NCBI RefSeq assembly: GCF_004028635.1
Contig: NZ_RQJW01000003.1
Span: 372,001-436,000 of the forward strand
DNA length: 64,000 bases
DNA from: Streptomyces cyaneus
Lineage (GTDB): Bacteria; Actinomycetota; Actinomycetes; Streptomycetales; Streptomycetaceae
Direction of reading: 5' to 3'
The notes under the pieces were generated by a model. That model saw nothing but the letters and a program-made list of their open reading frames with translations. It was not told the origin of the DNA and ran no database searches. Every line of letters begins with the position of its first letter. Position 1 is the stretch's first letter. A program made the translations under genes and the position numbers. Shown one piece after another: positions 24,272-32,554 of the stretch.

Positions 24272-26662
24272 ATGCGCACCCGCCCCAGACGGCTCGTCGT
24301 CGCGGCCGTCGCCCTGCTCGCCGCCACGGCCGGACTGCCCGCGACCGCGGCCGAACGACAGGACCGGAACGACAGTCAGGGCCGGCAGGACCTGCACGAA
24401 CAGCTCTCGCACGGCGGCCTGTCCGCCGACGTCCGCTATACCGAGTACGGCATTCCGCACATTGTCGCCAAGGACTACAAGTCCCTTGGTTTCGGAACCG
24501 GTTGGGCGCAGGCCGCCGACCAGGTGTGCACGCTGGCCGACGGGTTCGTGACCGTGCGCGGCGAGCGCTCGCGGTTCTTCGGGCCGGACGCGGCGACCGA
24601 CTTCTCGCTGTCCTCGGCCACCAAGAACCTCTCCAGCGACCTGTACTTCCGAGGCGTACGCCAGACGCGCACGGTGGAGAAGCTCCTCGCCGAGCCGGCA
24701 CCGCGCGGTCCGAGCCGTCAGGTCAAGGACCTCATGCGGGGCTTCGCGGCCGGGTACAACGCCTGGCTGAAGCAGAACCGGGTCACCGACCCCGCGTGCA
24801 AGGGCGCCGCCTGGGTGCGGCCGGTCACCTCGCTGGACGTGGCCGCCCGCTTCTACGCCATCACCGTGCTCGGCGGCCAGGGCGGCGCGGTGGACGACAT
24901 CACGAGCGCCCAGCCGCCCACCACCGGATCAGCCGCCATGGCCCGGGGCACCGGGACCGGTCCGAGTGCCGCGGCCCTCATCCGGGCCGTGCGCGAGCGG
25001 ACGGCCGACGCGGGCATGGGGTCGAACGCGGTCGCCCTCCGTGGCGACACCACAGCAACAGGCCGAGGCCTGTTGCTGGGCAACCCGCACTACCCGTGGC
25101 ACGGCGGACGCCGCTTCTGGCAGGCGCAGCAGACGATTCCCGGCGAGCTCGACGTGGCCGGTGCTTCGCTGCTGGGTTCACCGACGATCTCCATCGGCTA
25201 CAACTCACATGTGGCGTGGAGCCACACTGTTTCTACGGGCGTCCCGTTCAATCTGCACCGTCTGACCCTGGATCCGGCCGACCCCACCGTCTATGTGGTG
25301 GACGGTGAATCCGAGCGGATGAAGAAGCGGACCGTGACCGTCGCGGTCAAGGGCGGCGCACCGGTGACCCGCACCCAGTGGTGGACCCGGTACGGCCCGG
25401 TGGTCGCCTCCGCCGACGGCGAGCTGCCGCTGCCCTGGACCGCGTCGACGGCGTACGCGATCAATGACCCCAACGCGGCCAACATGCGTTTCGCCGACAC
25501 CTCGCTCGGTTTCAGCAAGGCGCGCGGCACCGCCGACGTCCTCGCCTCCCTCGCCCGGCACCAGGGGCTCCCGTGGGTGAACACCGTCGCCGCGGACTCC
25601 TCGGGGCATTCCCTGTACACCCAGTCGCAGGTGCTGCCCCGGATCACCGACGACGTCGCGGCGCGGTGTTCCACGGACCTCGGCAAGGTCACCTACCCGG
25701 CGGCGGGCCTCGCGGTCCTCGACGGCTCCCGGGGCGACTGCGCCCTGGGGCGCGACACCGACGCCGTCCAGCCCGGGACCTTCGGGCCCGCGCACATGCC
25801 TACGCTGAAGGACGCGCCGTACGCGGAGAACTCCAACGACAGCGCGTGGCTGGCCAACGCCGACCGGCCGCTCACCGGATACGAGCGGATCTTCGGCAAC
25901 ATCGGCACCCAGCGCTCGCTGCGCACGCGTGGAGCGATCGAGGACGTGGCGGCGCTGGCCGAGCGGGGCGGGCTGACCGTCCGGGATCTGGAGCGGCAGC
26001 AGTTCGCGAACCGGGCGCCCGCGGCCGACCTGGCCGCGACCGACACGGCGACGGCGTGCGCCGCGCTGCCGGGCGGGACGGCAACAGGAAGTGACGGCAA
26101 GGCCGTTGACGTCACCGAGGCCTGTTCGGTGCTCGCGGGATGGGATCGCACCATGGACACCGGCAGCCGGGGCGCCCTGCTCTTCGACCGATTCTGGCGA
26201 AAGCTGACGGCGAAGGTGCCGGCCGCGCAGCGCTGGAAGGTGCCCTTCTCGGCGGCGGACCCGGTGCGCACGCCGAACACCCTCAACACCGCCGCCCCCG
26301 GCTTCGCCGCGGCCCTCGCGGACACGGTCGCCGAACTCCGGGCGACGGGCATCGCCCTCGACTCCCGCCTCGGTGAGCACCAGTTCGTCGTACGGAACGG
26401 TCAGCGCGTCCCCGTTCCGGGTGGCACGGAGGGGCTGGGCGTGTGGAACAAGATCGAGCCGGTGTGGAATCCGGCGGGCGGCGGCTACGCGGAGGTGACG
26501 ACCGGATCCAGCTACATCCAGGCCGTGGGCTGGGACGGCGGCCGCTGCCCGGTGGCCCGGACGCTGCTGACGTACTCGCAGTCCTCGAACCCGAGGTCGG
26601 CCCACTTCAGCGACCAGACCCGGTTGTTCTCGGGTGAGAAGTGGGTGACCGCGCGGTTCTGA
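24272..26662 (+). CDS. Secreted penicillin-acylase family hydrolase (AHL/aculeacin acylase type)
   Basis: A 796-residue Ntn-hydrolase precursor. Signal peptide MRTRPRRLVVAAVALLAATAGLPATAA; alpha-chain with VRYTEYGIPHIVAKDYKSLGFGTGWAQAADQ; the autocatalytic site is GMGSNAVAL, where Ser251 becomes the N-terminal nucleophile of the beta chain. Further active-site context is HVAWSHTVSTGVPF and ENSNDSAWLAN. The family includes Streptomyces AhlM and aculeacin acylase, which cleave long-chain acyl amides such as N-acyl-homoserine lactones, cyclic lipopeptides or penicillin V. The true substrate is not readable. GGGAGG lies 6 nt before the ATG at 24272. Confidence 0.88.
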   Translation: MRTRPRRLVVAAVALLAATAGLPATAAERQDRNDSQGRQDLHEQLSHGGLSADVRYTEYGIPHIVAKDYKSLGFGTGWAQAADQVCTLADGFVTVRGERSRFFGPDAATDFSLSSATKNLSSDLYFRGVRQTRTVEKLLAEPAPRGPSRQVKDLMRGFAAGYNAWLKQNRVTDPACKGAAWVRPVTSLDVAARFYAITVLGGQGGAVDDITSAQPPTTGSAAMARGTGTGPSAAALIRAVRERTADAGMGSNAVALRGDTTATGRGLLLGNPHYPWHGGRRFWQAQQTIPGELDVAGASLLGSPTISIGYNSHVAWSHTVSTGVPFNLHRLTLDPADPTVYVVDGESERMKKRTVTVAVKGGAPVTRTQWWTRYGPVVASADGELPLPWTASTAYAINDPNAANMRFADTSLGFSKARGTADVLASLARHQGLPWVNTVAADSSGHSLYTQSQVLPRITDDVAARCSTDLGKVTYPAAGLAVLDGSRGDCALGRDTDAVQPGTFGPAHMPTLKDAPYAENSNDSAWLANADRPLTGYERIFGNIGTQRSLRTRGAIEDVAALAERGGLTVRDLERQQFANRAPAADLAATDTATACAALPGGTATGSDGKAVDVTEACSVLAGWDRTMDTGSRGALLFDRFWRKLTAKVPAAQRWKVPFSAADPVRTPNTLNTAAPGFAAALADTVAELRATGIALDSRLGEHQFVVRNGQRVPVPGGTEGLGVWNKIEPVWNPAGGGYAEVTTGSSYIQAVGWDGGRCPVARTLLTYSQSSNPRSAHFSDQTRLFSGEKWVTARF

Positions 26663-26737
26663 GAGAAGGACATCCTGTCGTCTCCCGCCCTGAAGGTCGT
26701 CCACGTACGCGAACGCTGAGCGACTGTGGTCCCGTCC

Positions 26738-26787
26738 CACATGGGGCGGGACCACATAGGGCGGGGCCACATGGGGCGGAACCACAT
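26738..26787. repeat. 15-bp tandem repeats, inverted relative to the array at 21 kb
   Basis: Units CACATGGGGCGGGAC (26738), CACATAGGGCGGGGC (26753), CACATGGGGCGGAAC (26768) and a partial CACATC. On the complementary strand they read GTCCCGCCCCATGTG and close variants, the same motif as 21035-21094. They lie 76-125 bp after the acylase stop codon. Confidence 0.75.
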
Positions 26788-26891
26788 CTGAGTGACAGGT
26801 GAAATTCGCCTATCGCCGTACGATGCATCAACTACCCCTGGCCGAATGCTTCCTTTGCTTCTCCGTGCCCCTGTGCGCCCCTTTGGAGAAA

Positions 26892-26950
26892 GGTTTCCGG
26901 AAACCGATTGCTGCTTGAACTGGGCAGGACTTGTCTCAAGTGTCAAGTCC
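26892..26950. promoter_or_regulatory. Two dyads in the P450/terpene-synthase promoter
   Basis: GGTTTCCGGAAACC at 26892-26905 is a perfect 14-bp palindrome. GGACTTG (26927-26933) and CAAGTCC (26944-26950) are perfect 7-bp arms with a 10-bp spacer containing a third CAAGT. They lie 51-109 bp before the P450 start, in an unusually A/T-rich stretch. They are probable binding sites for specific regulators, perhaps the LAL protein at 29603. Confidence 0.5.
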
Positions 26951-27000
26951 GTGGCACGTTCACCGATTTTTTGCGTGTCACATCAGGCAGGAGGTTTCCC

Positions 27001-28422
27001 ATGAGCCGTGCTGTGCCTGAACAGGAGCGAGTATGGCGGACAGGTACTGCTCCAGGCATATTCCCCATCCTCGGTCACGGTATCGCGTTGTTCCGTCAAC
27101 CGCTGGTGTTTCTGAATTCTTTGCCCTCGTACGGGGATCTGGTCGAGATACGGCTGGGCCCCCAGCGCGCCTGGATGGTGTGTCACCCGGAGCTGGTCCA
27201 CGAGATGCTCAAGGATCCCCACACCTTCGACAAAGGGGGCCCGCTCTACGACAAGCTCGGGAAGCTGATGGGCGACGGTCTCGTCACCTGCCGCCAACCG
27301 GCGCATCGGGAAAAACGCAGGCTGCTGCAACCAGGTTTTCGCCCTTCCCACGTCGCCACCTACGCGAACCTGGTCGGTGAGGAGGCCGAGTCGGTGTGCC
27401 AGGCGTGGTCTGCCGGGCAGGCGGTCCGCGTCAGTGACGCGATGATGGCGCTGACGACCCGGGTGATCAGCCGTGTTCTCCTCTCCGACTCACTCGACGA
27501 CGCCACGTCCGCCGAGGTGCGGGACTGTCTCACCGTCATCGTCCGTGGCCTGTTCGTCCGCACGGCCGTGCCGATCGACGCCCTGTTCCGCCTTCCCACT
27601 CCCGCCAACCGCCGCTATCTGCGCGCGGTCGACCGGCTGCACACGATCATCGACGCCGCCATCGCGGACCGTCGCCGGGGTGCCTCCCACGACGATGTGC
27701 TGGGAACCCTGTTCGCGGCCACGCGGGGGGAGGGCGGAACGCCGGCGATCACCGACCAGGAAGTCCACGATCACCTGATCACGCTCCTGCTCACCGGTGT
27801 CGAGGCCCCCGCGCTGTGCCTGGCCGACGCCTTCAGCCTGCTGGCCCGCCATCCGGTGGCGGAACGCCGTCTGCACGCCGAGCTCGACGCCGTTCTCCCC
27901 GGAGGTCGCCGGCCCGGCCCCGACGATCTGCCGCACCTCGTCTACACCCGGTGCGTCGTCTCCGAGACGTTGCGCCACACCTCGCCCGGCTGGCTCTTCA
28001 CCCGCCTCACCACCAAGGAGACGGAACTCGCCGGGTGCCGCCTGCCGCAGGGCGCCACCGTCCTGTACAGCCCCTATCTCCTGCACCACGACGCCTCGTC
28101 GTTCACCGAACCCGATCGTTTCCTCCCCGACCGCTGGTTGCCGGGGCAGGTCACCGCCGTACAGCGCCGCGCGATGATGCCGTTCTCCGCAGGCAGCCGC
28201 AAATGTCTGGGAGACGAGTTCTCCATGGTGGAGGCCACACTGGCGCTCGCGACCATTGCCGGGCGCTGGCGGCTGCGCCATCTGCCCGGGCATGTCGAAC
28301 CCAAACCGCGCCCCGCGATCACTCTGGGGCCGCGCACCCTGGTCATGGACTGCGAACCCAGGGCCACACATCGCGTATCGGATTCCTGGACGGCAGGTGG
28401 CAACGGTGTCGACAACGCATGA
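27001..28422 (+). CDS. Cytochrome P450 paired with a terpene synthase
   Basis: A 473-residue soluble P450. Haem-binding loop FSAGSRKCLGD with Cys402; ExxR as SETLR (Glu322-Arg325); I-helix LLLTGVEAPAL at 262-272, where the usual oxygen-activating Thr is Ala269. The PERF-like segment is PDRFLPDRW. AGGAGG lies 5-6 nt before the ATG. The stop codon overlaps the terpene synthase start by 17 nt, so the two are co-translated, and the P450 most likely oxidises the cyclase product. The missing Thr is tolerated in some P450s, some of which use a substrate hydroxyl instead. Confidence 0.88.
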   Translation: MSRAVPEQERVWRTGTAPGIFPILGHGIALFRQPLVFLNSLPSYGDLVEIRLGPQRAWMVCHPELVHEMLKDPHTFDKGGPLYDKLGKLMGDGLVTCRQPAHREKRRLLQPGFRPSHVATYANLVGEEAESVCQAWSAGQAVRVSDAMMALTTRVISRVLLSDSLDDATSAEVRDCLTVIVRGLFVRTAVPIDALFRLPTPANRRYLRAVDRLHTIIDAAIADRRRGASHDDVLGTLFAATRGEGGTPAITDQEVHDHLITLLLTGVEAPALCLADAFSLLARHPVAERRLHAELDAVLPGGRRPGPDDLPHLVYTRCVVSETLRHTSPGWLFTRLTTKETELAGCRLPQGATVLYSPYLLHHDASSFTEPDRFLPDRWLPGQVTAVQRRAMMPFSAGSRKCLGDEFSMVEATLALATIAGRWRLRHLPGHVEPKPRPAITLGPRTLVMDCEPRATHRVSDSWTAGGNGVDNA

Positions 28423-29413
28423 GGAAATCACGGTCGGTGTGCAAAACGGAACTCCGGTTCCCCATCTCAAGGAACTGATCGACACCCACCTCCACATGCC
28501 CTTCCCATTCATGCGGAATCGCCATGAATCCGCAGTCACGGCCGGCGTCGACGCATGGTTGGCCGTGTGGGGTCTGACCGACGATCCGGAGGTGGCGTCG
28601 ATGATCGCCCGCACGCGCCCCGCCGAGCTCGCCTCCTACAACTGCCCCACCATGGATTCCGGTCTCCTCCAGATCGTGGCCAATCAGATCGCCTATCAAT
28701 TCGTCTTCGACGACCGGGCGGAGGAAATCGGCCGGCACTCTCCGGGTCTGCTCCTGCCCATGCTCTTCGAGAGCATCGCAATTCTGCGGGACAGCCGACA
28801 GCCCAGCACTCCGCTCGGCGCGGCCCTGGCCGATCTCCACCGGCAGGTCCGGGAACGGTGCACGCCGGCCCAGGCCGCCCGGTGGGCGTGGAAGAGCCGT
28901 GAGTACGTGCACGGCCTGTTGTACGAAGCGGTCGCACAGGCCGACCCCCTCCCCCTGCGGACCGGGCACTGCACGTCGATACGGTCACTGACCGCGGGCG
29001 TCGAGCCGTTCCATCCGCTGTGCGAGGCCGCCCAGCCGCACGAGCTGAGCCTCGCCGAACTCCACCACCCCGTCGTACGCCGACTGGGCCGGTTGTCCGC
29101 CGACGCTGCGGTGTGGATACCCGACCTGTTCTCCGCGGTGAAGGAACAACGCGCAGGCGGAATGATCAACCTGGCCCTCGCGCACCAGCGCGAACAGCGC
29201 TGCTCGCTGCCGGCGGCCGTCATGCTGGCCATCCGGCAGATCAACGGCACGATCAAGGAGTTCCAGGGGCTCTACGCGCAGGTCGAACCGGAGTTGAGCC
29301 CCTCGGGCGTCGGCTATGTGGAGGGCATGATCGGCTGGATCCGCGGCTGTTACTACTGGTCCCGAACCGTGCCGCGCTACGCGGATGCGGCGTGTGTGTC
29401 GGCGCTCCCGTGA
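28406..29413 (+). CDS. Class I terpene synthase with altered NSE motif
   Basis: A 335-residue protein of normal bacterial sesquiterpene/diterpene cyclase length. The aspartate-rich motif is FVFDDRAEE (Asp102, Asp103, Glu107). The second metal motif reads IPDLFSAVKE (239-247): Ser243 and Glu247 are kept but the first Asn of NDxxSxxxE is Pro239. The C-terminal RY (SRTVPRY) that senses diphosphate is present. GTG at 28406 is preceded by AGGTGG and overlaps the P450 stop by 17 nt. It should ionise and cyclise a prenyl diphosphate; the Pro substitution could weaken Mg2+ binding or reflect an unusual product. Product unknown. Confidence 0.8.
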   Translation: MSTTHEEITVGVQNGTPVPHLKELIDTHLHMPFPFMRNRHESAVTAGVDAWLAVWGLTDDPEVASMIARTRPAELASYNCPTMDSGLLQIVANQIAYQFVFDDRAEEIGRHSPGLLLPMLFESIAILRDSRQPSTPLGAALADLHRQVRERCTPAQAARWAWKSREYVHGLLYEAVAQADPLPLRTGHCTSIRSLTAGVEPFHPLCEAAQPHELSLAELHHPVVRRLGRLSADAAVWIPDLFSAVKEQRAGGMINLALAHQREQRCSLPAAVMLAIRQINGTIKEFQGLYAQVEPELSPSGVGYVEGMIGWIRGCYYWSRTVPRYADAACVSALP

Positions 29414-29429
29414 CGGCCGCCGTCACGGG
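29407..29429 (+). terminator. Perfect hairpin at the end of the terpene operon
   Basis: Ten-bp perfect arms (29407-29416 and 29420-29429) with a 3-nt loop overlap the terpene synthase stop codon. It should end the P450/terpene transcript and separate it from the LAL gene. Confidence 0.75.
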
Positions 29430-29602
29430 GCGGTGAAAAGGCTCCCGGGAAGGGGCCCATCCGAATTTCCTACCCGAGAAACGGGCTTTCTCATTCCCCT
29501 CGATCCATGATTCATCCATTGGTGCACATTCCGGCCTGCCGTACCTCCAGGAGGCGTACGCTCGGCTGCTCCGAGGCCGAACTACTGAAGGCGGTACGGC
29601 AC

Positions 29603-32512
29603 ATGGCGAAGGAGCCGCGGCCCCCGGTCACCGAGCAAGGGATGTTGATCGAGCGGCAGCGGGAACTTCATGCCCTCGACGCCGCGTTCAAGGAACTGCG
29701 GCACACCACGGACGGCGTTCCGCGGGCGCGGCGCAGGGGGCTGCTGGCCTTCACCGGGTCGGCCGGGCTGGGCAAGACCGCTCTCATCAGGGCTGCCCGC
29801 TCCCGGGCTGCGGCGCACGGGTTCACCGTGCTCTCGGGCCGGGGCGGTGAGAAGGAACAGGGGCTGGCGTTCCGCGTGGTGCGCCAGCTCGTGCAGCCTC
29901 CGCTGGCGAAGATGGACGGGGCGGACCTCCGCTCCTTCCTGGGCAGTTGGTACGACATCGTCGCCGCCGCGCTCGGTCTCGAGGCGCGCGACCCCGTCCC
30001 TGTGCCGGACCCGACGGGGGTCCGCGAAGGCCTCGACTGGGTCATGACGCGTCTCACGGTGAAGAAGGCGCCCGTCGTGCTGCTCCTGGACGACCTGCAC
30101 TGGGCGGACGCCGAGTCCCTCAACTGGCTCTCCTCCTTCGCGCAACGGGTCGAGGACCTTCCGCTGCTGATCGTGCTCGCCTACCGGCCCGACGAACTGC
30201 CGCCCGAGGCGGAGGAGCTCCGCAGACTCGTCGGACGACACGGGGGCCGTCCCCACGCCTTGGACCGGCTCACCGCCGACGGAGTGGCGCGGATCGTCAG
30301 GCACGAGGTCGGGGAGGAGGCCGAGGACCGGTTCTGCAAGGAATGCTGGTCGGCCACCGGCGGGAGTCCCTTCGAGGCGGTGGAGCTCGCCTTCGAACTC
30401 GGCGAGCGGAAGCTGAGGGGCGCCGAGGGCGACCTGCCTGCGATGCGTGAGCTGGCCGCGGCGGTCAAGGGCCCGGGGCTGATCGAGCGTCTCGAAGGGC
30501 TCGACACGTCGACCGTCCGCTTCGCGCACATCGCGGCCGTGCTGGGTTCGCCCTTCTCACCGCAGCTCGCCGCGACGATCGCGGTGCTCGGCGACGAGGC
30601 CGTCGCCGAGGCGACCCAGCAGTTGCGCGCCGCCCGGATCCTGGCCGACGGTCATGGTCCCGGGGGTGAGCTCGAGTTCGTTCACCCACTGATCGCCACC
30701 ACGATCTACCGGTCCATCCGCTCAGCCTTCCGGGTCGGTCTGCACAACGCCGCCGCGGAGGCCGTCCTGGCCGCGGGGTACGGCCCCACCGCCGCCGCCC
30801 GGCACCTGCTGGAGGTCCCCTGCGAGGGCAACCCCGAGGCGGTCGCATGTCTGCGCGAGGCGGCCGGTGAATACCTTCGCGCCGGGGCGACCGAGGCGGC
30901 TCGGCGTCTGTTGACCCGTGCGCTGCAGGAGCCGCCGCTTCCCGAGGACCGTGCCGCGATCCTTCACGAGCTCGCGTGCTCCACGTTCCTGATCGAGCCC
31001 ACGGCCACCGTGCGGTATCTGCGCCAGGCGCTGGCGGAACCCGACGTCGACCCCGATCTGCGCGCCTCCATCGTCTATCGGCTGACGCAGGCTCTGGCCC
31101 ACACCGATCAGCTGGCGGAGGCCGTGACCGTGGCGGCCGAGGAGGCGCGGCAGGCCACGAATCCGCGCGTCAAACTGCGTATGCAGGCCGATCATTTCGT
31201 CTGGAGCATGGTCCGCACCGATGACCCCGACTCGCCCGCCCGTTCCCGGACGCTGACGCGGCTGGCCGAGCAGTTGCCCGGTCGCAGACTGGAGGAGCGC
31301 TACATCCTGGGGCTGCGGGCCTGGGACGCGGTGAAGCGCGGCGAACCCAGGCAGACCGCCCTCGCCTACGCCGAGAAGGCCCTGCGCGGCGGCATGAGCT
31401 GGACCGACGAGAACCGGGGTTTCGAGGTACCCGTTTCGGTCGCCCTGGTGTTCATGTACGGCGACCAGCCGCGACGGGCCGAGGAGTTGTTCAACAAGGA
31501 CATCGAGGAGTGCGCGGCCAAAGGCTGGCGCGGCTCTCACCTCGCCTTCGGCCAGACCCTCGCCGGCTACATCCGCTACCGCCGCGGCTGCCTGGCCGAG
31601 GCCGAGGACCGCGTACGGGAGGGGCTGCGCATCGCCGACAAGGTGGAAGGGGCGGTGCCCGCCCAGTGGTTCGCCGTCGGCATTCTCATCAAGACCCTAC
31701 TGGCCCGTGGGCGCATCGCCGAGGCGCGCGCACTGGCCGACGAGCACCACTTCGGGGAGATGACTCCGAACGCCGTCATCTACCCCGACCCGCGCACCGT
31801 GTACGCGGAGCTGCTCCTGGCGGAGGGGCGGCACGCCGAAGCGGCGGCGCTGTTGTCCTTGGTCGGGGACTGGCTGGACCAGCGAGCGTGGCGCAATCCG
31901 GCCTGGTGCCCGTGGCAGCTGCGGCTCGCGTCCGCGCTCGCGCCCACCGCACCGGACGAGGCGGTCGACCACGCCCAGGAGGCCGTCAAGCGAGCCCGGG
32001 ACTTCGGCGCCGCCTCCACCATCGGCCAGTCCCTCCACACCCTCGCCGAGGTGACCGGCGGGCCGGCGGCGCTCGACCTGTACGCGGAGGCCGTCGAGCA
32101 CCTGGAGCAGTCACCGTCCTCGTACGAACTCGCCCGCGCCCTGGTCGGCCACGGCGCCTCGCTGTCCCGCAACGGGCGGCTCCAGGAGGCCGCCGATCGG
32201 CTCTACCAAGGCCTGGAAGGCGCCGTCCACTGTGGGGCCGAGGCGCTCGCCGCCCGGGCCAGGGAGGAACTGTCGGGGGCCGGTCTGCGCCCGCTGCCGC
32301 TGCGGTATGTGCAAGCCGACACGCTGACCGCTCAGGAACGCCGTACCGCCGAACTGACCGTCCAGGGCCAGCCGGTGGCAGTGGTCGCCAAGGAGCTGCG
32401 TCTCACCGAGCAGGGCGTGCGGCACTTGCTGTCCTCCGTCTACCGCAAGATCGGCACCGACGCCAGCGGCCTCGCCCTGTGCCTGGAGTCCGTGCCCCGC
32501 CATCGCGCCTGA
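29603..32512 (+). CDS. LAL-family (large ATP-binding LuxR) transcriptional regulator
   Basis: A 969-residue regulator. AAA ATPase domain at the N-terminus: Walker A GSAGLGKT at 52-59, Walker B VVLLLDDLHWAD (about 154-165). The middle 500 residues are TPR-like helical repeats. A LuxR helix-turn-helix occupies about 908-960 (LTAQERRTAELTVQGQPVAVVAKELRL...). LAL proteins activate secondary-metabolite or catabolic operons. Its place just after the terpene operon makes that operon a candidate target. Start chosen at ATG 29603, with GAAGG upstream; open sequence extends back to 29507. An inverted repeat GAGAAA-N5-TTTCTC sits at 29476-29492 in its promoter region. Confidence 0.85.
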   Translation: MAKEPRPPVTEQGMLIERQRELHALDAAFKELRHTTDGVPRARRRGLLAFTGSAGLGKTALIRAARSRAAAHGFTVLSGRGGEKEQGLAFRVVRQLVQPPLAKMDGADLRSFLGSWYDIVAAALGLEARDPVPVPDPTGVREGLDWVMTRLTVKKAPVVLLLDDLHWADAESLNWLSSFAQRVEDLPLLIVLAYRPDELPPEAEELRRLVGRHGGRPHALDRLTADGVARIVRHEVGEEAEDRFCKECWSATGGSPFEAVELAFELGERKLRGAEGDLPAMRELAAAVKGPGLIERLEGLDTSTVRFAHIAAVLGSPFSPQLAATIAVLGDEAVAEATQQLRAARILADGHGPGGELEFVHPLIATTIYRSIRSAFRVGLHNAAAEAVLAAGYGPTAAARHLLEVPCEGNPEAVACLREAAGEYLRAGATEAARRLLTRALQEPPLPEDRAAILHELACSTFLIEPTATVRYLRQALAEPDVDPDLRASIVYRLTQALAHTDQLAEAVTVAAEEARQATNPRVKLRMQADHFVWSMVRTDDPDSPARSRTLTRLAEQLPGRRLEERYILGLRAWDAVKRGEPRQTALAYAEKALRGGMSWTDENRGFEVPVSVALVFMYGDQPRRAEELFNKDIEECAAKGWRGSHLAFGQTLAGYIRYRRGCLAEAEDRVREGLRIADKVEGAVPAQWFAVGILIKTLLARGRIAEARALADEHHFGEMTPNAVIYPDPRTVYAELLLAEGRHAEAAALLSLVGDWLDQRAWRNPAWCPWQLRLASALAPTAPDEAVDHAQEAVKRARDFGAASTIGQSLHTLAEVTGGPAALDLYAEAVEHLEQSPSSYELARALVGHGASLSRNGRLQEAADRLYQGLEGAVHCGAEALAARAREELSGAGLRPLPLRYVQADTLTAQERRTAELTVQGQPVAVVAKELRLTEQGVRHLLSSVYRKIGTDASGLALCLESVPRHRA

Positions 32513-32529
32513 AACCGCCGGCCCCGGAT

Positions 32530-32554
32530 CCCGTGTCGGCCGCGGTCACACGGG
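32530..32554. terminator. Bidirectional hairpin between convergent LAL and ligase genes
   Basis: CCCGTGT (32530-32536) and ACACGGG (32548-32554) pair around an 11-nt loop, overlapping the stop codon of the minus-strand ligase. Confidence 0.5.
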
